Source of the DNA: Pseudomonas sp. | Lineage (GTDB): Bacteria; Pseudomonadota; Gammaproteobacteria; Pseudomonadales; Pseudomonadaceae | Reading direction: 5' to 3' | NCBI GenBank assembly: GCA_003523465.1 | Contig: DQAA01000462.1 | Coordinates: 1 to 5,328 of the forward strand | DNA: 5,328 nucleotides | Shown: piece after piece, positions 1-5,328 of the stretch | Numbering within the stretch: position 1 is the first letter of the stretch | Layout: every line of letters begins with the position of its first letter | Program-made: the position numbers and the translations under genes | Notes under the pieces: generated by a model | The model's input: only the letters and a program-made list of their open reading frames with translations | Databases searched by the model: none | Told to the model about the DNA's origin: nothing

Positions 1-957
1 GCCCGTGCCTACTGGCGCCTGAAAGTCCAGCCGCAGAAGACCAGGCTGATCGGCCGCGCCCGTGGCTACCACGGCGTGAACGTTGCGGGTACGTCGCTGG
101 GTGGCATTGGCGGCAACCGCAAGATGTTCGGGCAACTGATGGACGTCGATCACCTGCCACACACCTTGCAGCCAGAGCTGGCCTTCACCAGGGGCGCAGC
201 TGAAACCGGCGGCGTGGCGCTGGCCAATGAATTGCTGAAACTGATCGAGCTGCACGACGCCTCGAACATCGCCGCCGTCATCGTCGAGCCGATGTCCGGC
301 TCGGCCGGTGTTCTCGTGCCGCCCCAGGGCTACCTGCAACGGCTGCGCGAGATCTGCGACCAGTACGACATCCTGCTGATCTTCGATGAGGTCATCACCG
401 CGTTCGGGCGCATGGGCTGCATGACCGGCGCCGAATATTTCGGCGTGACCCCGGACCTGATGAACGTCGCCAAGCAGATCACCAACGGCGCCATCCCCAT
501 GGGCGCGGTGATCGCCAGCAGCAAGATCTACGACACCTTCATGTACCAGGCCGCGCCCGAGTACGCCGTCGAATTCGCCCACGGCTACACCTATTCCGCC
601 CACCCGGTGGCCTGCGCCGCTGCGCTCGCCACCCTGGACCTGCTGGAGAAGGACAACCTGGTCCAGCAGTCCGCCGAACTGGCGCCGTACTTCGAAAAGG
701 CTATCCATGGCCTGAAGGGCACAAAGCACATCGTCGACATCCGCAACTGTGGCCTGGCCGGCGCCCTGCAGATCGCGCCGCGTGATGGCGACGCCATCAT
801 CCGCCCGTTCGAGGCCGGCATGGCCCTGTGGAAAGCCGGTTTCTACGTCCGCTTCGGCGGCGACACCCTGCAGTTCGGCCCAACCTTCAACACCCAACCC
901 CAGGAACTGGATCGCCTGTTCGATGCCGTGGGCGAAGCCCTGCACGGCGTCAACTGA
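1..957 (+). CDS. bauA: Beta-alanine (omega-amino acid):pyruvate aminotransferase, 5'-truncated by window edge
   Basis: Class III PLP aminotransferase of the cytoplasm. By family it transfers the amino group of beta-alanine and other omega-amino acids or amines to pyruvate, giving malonate semialdehyde and L-alanine. The reading frame is open from base 1 and ends at TGA 955-957, leaving 318 residues. The PLP-site pair is seen: Asp129 in IFDEVITAFGR (pyridine-nitrogen contact) and Lys158 in NVAKQITNG (Schiff base). Thr197 in GYTYSAHP is the expected phosphate contact, and Arg284 in YVRFGGDT the expected substrate-carboxylate arginine. Asp and Lys are 29 residues apart. Adding about 130 missing residues gives Lys288 and Arg414, the numbering I recall for the roughly 449-residue P. 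putida enzyme, so about 390 bases of 5' end lie outside the window. The start codon and promoter are therefore not visible. A malonate-semialdehyde dehydrogenase gene follows 51 nt downstream, which supports the beta-alanine assignment. Other omega-transaminase substrates cannot be excluded. Confidence 0.9.
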   Translation, partial: ARAYWRLKVQPQKTRLIGRARGYHGVNVAGTSLGGIGGNRKMFGQLMDVDHLPHTLQPELAFTRGAAETGGVALANELLKLIELHDASNIAAVIVEPMSGSAGVLVPPQGYLQRLREICDQYDILLIFDEVITAFGRMGCMTGAEYFGVTPDLMNVAKQITNGAIPMGAVIASSKIYDTFMYQAAPEYAVEFAHGYTYSAHPVACAAALATLDLLEKDNLVQQSAELAPYFEKAIHGLKGTKHIVDIRNCGLAGALQIAPRDGDAIIRPFEAGMALWKAGFYVRFGGDTLQFGPTFNTQPQELDRLFDAVGEALHGVN

Positions 958-980
958 CCGGTCCTTCCTTTATATAGCCA

Positions 981-994
981 GCTTGCTACCAAGC
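981..994 (+). other. Small intercistronic hairpin before mmsA
   Basis: GCTTG (981-985) and CAAGC (990-994) form a perfect 5-bp stem around the 4-nt loop CTAC, ending 3 nt before the mmsA Shine-Dalgarno GAGGAA. No T-tract follows, so it is not a terminator. It could tune translation or mark an mRNA processing site, but a stem this short may be chance. The rest of the 51-nt gap contains an AT-rich TATATA at 971-976, for which I find no convincing -35 partner. Confidence 0.3.
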
Positions 995-1008
995 CTTGAG
1001 GAACCAAG

Positions 1009-2505
1009 ATGAGCACCATCAAGCACCTGATCCATGGCGAGTACATCGCCGACGACACCCGCACCACCGACGTCTTCAACCCGGCCACCGGCCAGGCCAT
1101 CCACACGCTGGGCCTGGCGAGCCGTGCCACCGTGCAGAAGGCTATCGATTCCGCCCAGGCCGCGTTCCCGGCCTGGCGCAACACCCCACCGGCCAAGCGC
1201 GCCCAGGTGATGTTCCGTTTCAAGCAATTGCTGGAAGCCAATGAGCAGCGCATCGCCCAGCTCATCAGCGAAGAGCACGGCAAGACCATCGAAGACGCCG
1301 TGGGTGAGCTCAAGCGTGGTATCGAGAACGTCGAATTCGCATCCGCCGCTCCGGAAATCCTGAAGGGTGAATACAGCCGCAACGTCGGCCCGAACATCGA
1401 CGCCTGGAGCGACCTGCAGCCGATCGGCGTGGTGGCTGGCATCACCCCGTTCAACTTCCCGGCCATGGTGCCGCTGTGGATGTACCCGCTGGCCATCGCT
1501 TGCGGCAACTGCTTCATTCTCAAACCCTCCGAGCGCGACCCGAGCTCGACCTTGCTGATCGCCGAACTGCTGCACGAAGCCGGTCTGCCGAAAGGCGTGC
1601 TGAACGTGGTGCACGGTGACAAGGAAGCGGTGGATGCGCTGATCGAAGCACCGGAAGTCAAAGCCCTGAGCTTCGTCGGTTCGACCCCGATCGCCGAGTA
1701 CATCTACGCCGAAGGCACCAAGCGCGGCAAGCGCGTCCAGGCCCTGGGCGGCGCCAAGAACCACGCGGTGCTGATGCCGGACGCCGAGCTGGACAACGCC
1801 GTCAGCGCGCTGATGGGTGCTGCCTACGGTTCCTGTGGCGAGCGTTGCATGGCCATCTCCGTTGCCGTCTGCGTCGGTGACCAGGTCGCCGATGCGCTGG
1901 TGGCCAAGCTGGTCCCGCAGATCAAGGCCCTGAAGATCGGCGCCGGTACCCAGTGTGGCCTGGACATGGGCCCGCTGGTCACTGCCGCTGCCCGCGACAA
2001 GGTGCTGGGCTATATCGACGACGGCGTCGCCGCTGGCGCCGAAGTGGTCGTGGACGGCCGTGGCTTCAAGGTCGCTGGCAACGAAGACGGCTATTTCGTC
2101 GGCGGTACCCTGTTCGATCGCGTTTCCCCGGAAATGCGCATCTACAAGGAAGAAATCTTCGGTCCGGTGCTGTGCATCGTCCGCGTCGACAGCCTGGAAG
2201 CGGCGATCCAGCTGATCAACGACCACGAATACGGCAACGGCACCTGCATCTTCACCCGTGATGGCGAGTCGGCGCGCCTGTTCTGCGACGAGATCGAAGT
2301 GGGCATGGTCGGCGTCAACGTGCCGCTACCGGTACCGGTGAGCTACCACAGCTTCGGCGGCTGGAAACGTTCGCTGTTCGGCGACCTGCATGCCTACGGC
2401 CCGGACGGCGTGCGCTTCTACACCCGCAAGAAAGCCATCACCCAGCGCTGGCCGAAACGCACCAGCCATGAGGCTGCGCAGTTCGCATTCCCTAGCAATA
2501 GCTAA
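1009..2505 (+). CDS. mmsA: CoA-acylating (methyl)malonate-semialdehyde dehydrogenase MmsA
   Basis: Cytoplasmic aldehyde dehydrogenase that by family oxidises malonate or methylmalonate semialdehyde with NAD+ and CoA, releasing CO2 and forming acetyl-CoA or propionyl-CoA. The 498-residue length is normal for the family. Visible ALDH landmarks are Asn149 in TPFNFPAM (oxyanion hole), Lys172 in LKPSERDP, FVGST at 222-226 in the nucleotide-binding fold, the nucleophile Cys280 in GERCMA, and Glu382 in EEIFGP. The segment ALGGAKNH (245-252) has Ala where hydrolytic ALDHs carry the general-base Glu of ELGGK. That fits an enzyme that transfers its acyl group to CoA rather than water. Arg279 next to the nucleophile, and possibly Arg103, match arginines implicated in carboxylate recognition in the Bacillus IolA relative. 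The start is ATG 1009 with GAGGAA (998-1003) five nt upstream. The gap to the aminotransferase gene is only 51 nt with no terminator, so co-transcription is likely. No mmsB is adjacent, which favours a beta-alanine role over valine degradation. Confidence 0.93.
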   Translation: MSTIKHLIHGEYIADDTRTTDVFNPATGQAIHTLGLASRATVQKAIDSAQAAFPAWRNTPPAKRAQVMFRFKQLLEANEQRIAQLISEEHGKTIEDAVGELKRGIENVEFASAAPEILKGEYSRNVGPNIDAWSDLQPIGVVAGITPFNFPAMVPLWMYPLAIACGNCFILKPSERDPSSTLLIAELLHEAGLPKGVLNVVHGDKEAVDALIEAPEVKALSFVGSTPIAEYIYAEGTKRGKRVQALGGAKNHAVLMPDAELDNAVSALMGAAYGSCGERCMAISVAVCVGDQVADALVAKLVPQIKALKIGAGTQCGLDMGPLVTAAARDKVLGYIDDGVAAGAEVVVDGRGFKVAGNEDGYFVGGTLFDRVSPEMRIYKEEIFGPVLCIVRVDSLEAAIQLINDHEYGNGTCIFTRDGESARLFCDEIEVGMVGVNVPLPVPVSYHSFGGWKRSLFGDLHAYGPDGVRFYTRKKAITQRWPKRTSHEAAQFAFPSNS

Positions 2506-2520
2506 GGAATACCCCTTGTT

Positions 2521-2577
2521 CGGGCAACAGCGTCGGCGTCTGTTCTGACGGAGAAACGCCGCTGACGCTGGTGCCCG
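2521..2577 (+). other. Long imperfect hairpin between mmsA and the second aminotransferase gene
   Basis: CGGGCAACAGCGTC (2521-2534) pairs with GACGCTGGTGCCCG (2564-2577) at 13 of 14 positions, the exception being an A-G mismatch at A2527. The stem can extend inward by GGCG (2535-2538) with CGCC (2557-2560) across a 3-nt bulge, or the apex can form CGTC-TGTTCT-GACG (2537-2550) instead. The hairpin starts 15 nt after the mmsA stop and ends 37 nt before the next ATG. It is followed by CACTTTCATCC rather than a run of T, so it is a poor rho-independent terminator. Plausible roles are partial attenuation, protection or processing of the mRNA, or a regulator site. A short competing hairpin, TGTT (2517-2520) with AACA (2526-2529), would use part of the left arm. 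No known riboswitch class is recognised. Confidence 0.6.
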
Positions 2578-2614
2578 CACTTTCATCCGGTCCAGTCGAA
2601 GAGATCGATACAGC

Positions 2615-3919
2615 ATGGCAATCAGCAACGAATACGTTAAAGGCCTTGATCGCGACTACGTGTTCCACTCGTGGTCGGTTCAAGGCGCGCTCAACCCTTT
2701 GGTCATAGCCGGCGGGGAGGGCTGCACGGTCTGGGACTACGAAGGCAAGCGCTACCTGGATTTCTCCAGCCAGTTGGTCAACACCAACCTGGGGCACCAG
2801 CACCCTGCGGTGATCGCGGCCATCCAGGAACAGGCCGCGACCTTGACCACCATTGCCCCGGCCACCGCCAACCTGATGCGCGGCGAAGCGGCCAAGCGCA
2901 TCATCGAGCAGGCCCCGGCGGGTTTCAAAAAGGTCTTCTTCACCAACGGCGGCGCCGACGCCAACGAGAACGCCATCCGCATGGCCCGGCTTTTCACCGG
3001 CCGTGACAAGGTGCTGTCGTCGTACCGCTCCTATCACGGCAATACCGGCTCGGCGATCGTCGCCACCGGTGACCCGCGCCGTGTGCCCAACGAGTACGCC
3101 CGTGGTCACGTGCACTTCTTCACGCCGTACCTGTACCGCAGCGAGTTCAACGCGCAGACCGAGGCCGAGGAAACCGAACGTGCCCTGCGTCATCTGCGTC
3201 GGGTCATCGAGAGCGAAGGCGCCGGCTCGATCGCGGCCATTTTGCTGGAAAGCCTGCCAGGCACCGCTGGCATCCTGATGCCGTCCGCCGCCTACATGCA
3301 GGGTGTGCGCGAGCTGGCCACCGAGTTCGGCATCCTGTTGATCCTCGACGAAGTGATGTCCGGTTTCGGCCGTACCGGCAAGTGGTTCGCACTGGAGCAC
3401 TACGGTGTGGTGCCTGACCTCATCACCTTTGCCAAGGGCGTCAACTCCGGGTACGTCCCGGTGGGTGGCGTGATCATTTCCGAGCAGATCTGCGCTTACT
3501 TCGACACCCGCTACTTCCCGGGCGGCCTGACCTATTCCGGGCATCCGCTGGCCATGGCCTCGATCGTTGCCGCCATCGATGCGATGCGCAAGGAAGGCGT
3601 CGTGGAGAACGCACTGGAAATCGGCACCAACACCCTGGGGCCGCGCCTGCGTGAATTGCAGCAGCGTCATCCGGCGATCGGTGAAGTCCGCGGTGCCGGC
3701 GTGTTCTGGGCCCTGGAACTGGTCAGCGACACTGCGAGCCGTGCACCGCTGGCCGCAGACAGGATGGCGCAACTGAAAGCGAAGCTGATGGAGCGCGGCC
3801 TGCTGCCCTTCATCGTCGAAAACCGCATTCATGTGGTGCCGCCATGCGTCATTTCGGTTGAGCAAGTCGAGGAAGGCATCGCCATTCTCGATGAAGTGAT
3901 CGGTTCGGTATTGGGCTGA
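2615..3919 (+). CDS. Class III PLP-dependent aminotransferase, substrate unassigned
   Basis: Complete 434-residue cytoplasmic fold-type I aminotransferase, normal length for the class. PLP-site elements appear in order: TNGGADANENA at 110-120 (phosphate-binding loop), Tyr140-His141-Gly142 in SYHGNTG (ring stacking), Asp245-Glu246 in LILDEVMSGFGR, Lys274 in TFAKGVNSGYVPVGGV (Schiff base), and Thr306 in GLTYSGHP. An Arg in ENRIHVVPP near the C-terminus may bind a carboxylate. It is clearly not a copy of the aminotransferase at the left edge, differing through most of its length outside the PLP motifs. The opening LDRDYVFHSWSVQG resembles, from memory, proteins annotated as taurine- or beta-alanine-2-oxoglutarate aminotransferases, so an omega-amino acid donor is plausible but unproven. 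ATG 2615 is the only start candidate after an in-frame TGA at 2546-2548. The Shine-Dalgarno is weak and distant: GAAGAG at 2598-2603, 11 nt away. It follows mmsA on the same strand after a hairpin-bearing 109-nt gap, so it may be in the same operon with separately set expression. Confidence 0.88.
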   Translation: MAISNEYVKGLDRDYVFHSWSVQGALNPLVIAGGEGCTVWDYEGKRYLDFSSQLVNTNLGHQHPAVIAAIQEQAATLTTIAPATANLMRGEAAKRIIEQAPAGFKKVFFTNGGADANENAIRMARLFTGRDKVLSSYRSYHGNTGSAIVATGDPRRVPNEYARGHVHFFTPYLYRSEFNAQTEAEETERALRHLRRVIESEGAGSIAAILLESLPGTAGILMPSAAYMQGVRELATEFGILLILDEVMSGFGRTGKWFALEHYGVVPDLITFAKGVNSGYVPVGGVIISEQICAYFDTRYFPGGLTYSGHPLAMASIVAAIDAMRKEGVVENALEIGTNTLGPRLRELQQRHPAIGEVRGAGVFWALELVSDTASRAPLAADRMAQLKAKLMERGLLPFIVENRIHVVPPCVISVEQVEEGIAILDEVIGSVLG

Positions 3920-3929
3920 TCCTTCACCA

Positions 3930-3960
3930 GAGCCTGCTGTCCGCCACAGGCAGCGGGCTC
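3930..3960 (+). terminator. Hairpin just downstream of the aminotransferase stop, possible 3' end signal
   Basis: GAGCCTGCTG (3930-3939) pairs with CAGCGGGCTC (3951-3960) over 10 bp including one T-G wobble, around an 11-nt loop. It begins 11 nt after the stop codon, a usual place for a transcript-end hairpin. The sequence after it is ATCCTTCATCC with only a CTTT further on, so there is no real U-tract. It may stabilise the 3' end or act with the stronger terminator downstream rather than terminate alone. Confidence 0.5.
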
Positions 3961-4001
3961 ATCCTTCATCCCTCTTTGTCGAAAGCTCCGGCTCTAGACC
4001 T

Positions 4002-4028
4002 GGCCGCTCCCACACTGGCGGCCTTTTT
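4002..4028 (+). terminator. Rho-independent terminator after the catabolic genes
   Basis: GGCCGC (4002-4007) and GCGGCC (4018-4023) form a perfect 6-bp all-GC stem, extendable by a T4008-G4017 wobble, with an 8-nt loop. Five T residues (4024-4028) follow at once. This is the textbook arrangement and would end + strand transcription coming from the aminotransferase gene. It lies only 35 nt before the chemoreceptor ATG. I find no convincing sigma70, sigma54 or FliA-type promoter in 3920-4063. Confidence 0.82.
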
Positions 4029-4063
4029 CATTTCTGCCCAAAACAAAAACCCAGAGAGCATCG

Positions 4064-5328
4064 ATGAATATCAAGCAAAAACTGACGTGCGCGTTTGCCG
4101 CCATTGCAGCCTTGCCCATAGCCCTGGTCACCGTCCTGGTCATCCTCAACCTGCGGGAAGCGGCACGACAGGGCTTCCTGGACAGCAGCAGCCGGGAAAT
4201 CCATCAGGTCGGCAATGCCATGAGCCTGTTTTTCCAGGGCATCACGCAAAACGTCGAGCTGCTGGCGACGCAGCCCGAAGTGGTCGGCACGGGCGCCGAT
4301 TTCAACAAGTACCAGGAAGCCCATACCCAGAGCGTGCCGCTGGGTGAGCAGGACCAGCGGGTGATGGACATGGTCGATCGCCTGGGCAAGTCCCATCCCG
4401 ACTACGCCTACATTTCCTATGGCGTTGCGGATGGCGGGCATGTGACCTGGCCGCCGGGGCAGGTGTTGTCCAACTACGATCCTCGCCAGCGCCCGTGGTA
4501 CCAGCTGGCCATGGCCAACCCCGGCAAGACGGTGCGTACCGCGCCTTACTACTGGGCCGGCGACGACACCGTTCTGGTGAGCACCGTACGCACGGTCAGC
4601 AACAAGCTGGGAAGCACGGGCGGGGTGATCAATATCGACGTTTCGCTCAAGGGGCTGACCGCCATCATCAAGCAGATCACCCTCGGGGAGAGTGGTTACC
4701 TGATGCTGGTGGAAAAGAGCGGCAACGTGATGGTCGATCCCCGTGACCCCGGGCATAACTTCAAGCAGTTGCAGAGTTTCGGCCCAGGCTACGCCGAGCT
4801 GGCGAGTGCAGGGGAGGGCTTGCTCGAGGTGACGCTGAATGGCAAGTCGTTCATGGCCAACGTCTACCCTGATCCGCAGCTCGGCTGGACCTTCATCGGG
4901 CTGATTCCGCAAGACGAAGTGATGCAGTCCGCGACGCGCTTGACCTGGCTGATCAGTGTCATCGCGCTGGCGCTGGCGGCGCTCTTCGCGGTCGTGGGCG
5001 CGGCGTTCGCGAGCCTGATCGTGCGGCCGATCAACAGCGTGTCCCGCGGCCTCGAAGACATTGCCCAGGGCGAAGGGGACCTGACCCGTAGCCTGAGCGT
5101 CCGTGGCCGTGACGAAACCGCGCAGCTGGCCAACTGGTTCAACCAGTTTCTCGGTGCCATTCGCAGCCTGATCCAGGGCATCGGTGCCGCGGCTGCGCAG
5201 ATCCTCAGCACTTCGAACAGCTCCACCCGGGTGTCCGGCGACATGGCGGACGCCGCAAACCGCCAGCGTGAAGCCGTCGACATGGTGTCCACGGCCTTCC
5301 ATGAAATGGTCGCCACCGCCAACGAAGT
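4064..5328 (+). CDS. Methyl-accepting chemotaxis protein with dCACHE amino-acid-type sensor, 3'-truncated
   Basis: Inner-membrane chemoreceptor, 421 codons present. The frame is open to the right edge. A charged start (MNIKQK) precedes transmembrane helix 1 at about residues 9-30. The periplasmic sensor spans about 31-290 and reads as a double CACHE domain. Transmembrane helix 2 is at about 294-320, and a HAMP domain beginning near VRPINSV covers about 317-370. The first signalling-helix residues follow. The sensor contains NYDPRQRPWY at 137-146. Tyr138, Arg143, Trp145 and Tyr146 have the spacing of the amino-acid-binding dCACHE motif known from PctA-type receptors, with Tyr162 or Tyr163 and Asp192 (in GVINIDVS) as the remaining contacts. 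An amino acid or related amine ligand is therefore predicted; which one cannot be read from sequence. Compared with typical receptors of about 620-650 residues, roughly the last 200, including the signalling tip, lie outside the window. The start is ATG 4064, with GAGAG (4054-4058) 5 nt upstream. A terminator precedes it, so it is probably transcribed separately. Confidence 0.93.
   Translation, partial: MNIKQKLTCAFAAIAALPIALVTVLVILNLREAARQGFLDSSSREIHQVGNAMSLFFQGITQNVELLATQPEVVGTGADFNKYQEAHTQSVPLGEQDQRVMDMVDRLGKSHPDYAYISYGVADGGHVTWPPGQVLSNYDPRQRPWYQLAMANPGKTVRTAPYYWAGDDTVLVSTVRTVSNKLGSTGGVINIDVSLKGLTAIIKQITLGESGYLMLVEKSGNVMVDPRDPGHNFKQLQSFGPGYAELASAGEGLLEVTLNGKSFMANVYPDPQLGWTFIGLIPQDEVMQSATRLTWLISVIALALAALFAVVGAAFASLIVRPINSVSRGLEDIAQGEGDLTRSLSVRGRDETAQLANWFNQFLGAIRSLIQGIGAAAAQILSTSNSSTRVSGDMADAANRQREAVDMVSTAFHEMVATANE

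Noticed and set aside
843..1703. Minus-strand open frame (286 codons) spanning the bauA-mmsA junction.
   Set aside because: It overlaps two supported genes and their gap, and its Ser/Ala/Arg-rich product looks like a shadow frame.
970..2226. Long minus-strand open frame (418 codons) opposite mmsA.
   Set aside because: It lies entirely antisense to a well-supported gene. Its His/Asp/Gly/Val/Gln-rich product is typical of high-GC antisense frames and shows no recognisable domain.
2328..2339. Perfect 12-bp palindrome ACCGGTACCGGT.
   Set aside because: It lies inside mmsA where the codons spell an alternating Pro-Val stretch (PLPVPV), so coding explains it without an operator.
2506..2614. Possible riboswitch in the gap before the second aminotransferase gene.
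   Set aside because: The gap folds into one hairpin, but I recognise no conserved core of any known riboswitch class, so it is reported only as a structured element.
2492..3865. Long minus-strand open frame (457 codons) opposite the second aminotransferase gene.
   Set aside because: It is antisense to a complete aminotransferase with all catalytic motifs, the composition is typical of a shadow frame, and no family is recognisable.
3920..4063. Sigma54 or FliA promoter for the chemoreceptor gene.
   Set aside because: I searched for GG-N10-GC and TAAA-N15-GCCGATAA patterns and found no acceptable match.
4028..5302. Long minus-strand open frame (424 codons) opposite the chemoreceptor gene.
   Set aside because: It mirrors the + strand chemoreceptor frame, which has clear transmembrane, dCACHE and HAMP features. 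The antisense product has no recognisable domain.

Overview
The window is high-GC DNA (above 60% G+C by eye) whose proteins look like those of Pseudomonas, probably the P. putida/P. fluorescens side of the genus. The main evidence is the first gene: as I remember it, the P. putida omega-amino acid:pyruvate aminotransferase aligns with it nearly end to end and without gaps. The organism call is inferred from protein resemblance, not from any marker gene. All genes are on the + strand.

Layout. Positions 1-957 hold the 3' two thirds of a class III (PLP) aminotransferase of the beta-alanine:pyruvate type (bauA-like), cut by the left edge. After a 51-nt gap comes mmsA (1009-2505), a complete CoA-acylating (methyl)malonate-semialdehyde dehydrogenase. 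A 109-nt gap containing a long, nearly perfect hairpin (2521-2577) leads to a second, different class III aminotransferase (2615-3919), complete but of unassigned substrate. The 144-nt gap after it holds two hairpins; the second (4002-4028) is a clear rho-independent terminator. The last gene (4064 to the right edge) is the N-terminal two thirds of a transmembrane methyl-accepting chemotaxis protein with a double-CACHE sensor.

How the genes fit together. The first aminotransferase would move the amino group of beta-alanine (or another omega-amino acid or amine) to pyruvate, giving malonate semialdehyde and alanine. MmsA would convert the semialdehyde, with CoA and NAD+, to acetyl-CoA, CO2 and NADH. 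No mmsB (3-hydroxyisobutyrate dehydrogenase) lies beside mmsA, which favours a beta-alanine role over a valine role. The second aminotransferase may feed the same dehydrogenase from another amine donor or with another acceptor. The chemoreceptor keeps the residues of the amino-acid-binding dCACHE motif, so it may steer the cell towards an amino acid or related amine, but a terminator separates it from the catabolic genes.

I see no previously undescribed system here. The points most worth a second look are the intercistronic hairpin, the unassigned second aminotransferase, and the amino-acid-type chemoreceptor beside amine catabolism. No tRNA, rRNA, CRISPR array, insertion sequence or attachment site is visible.
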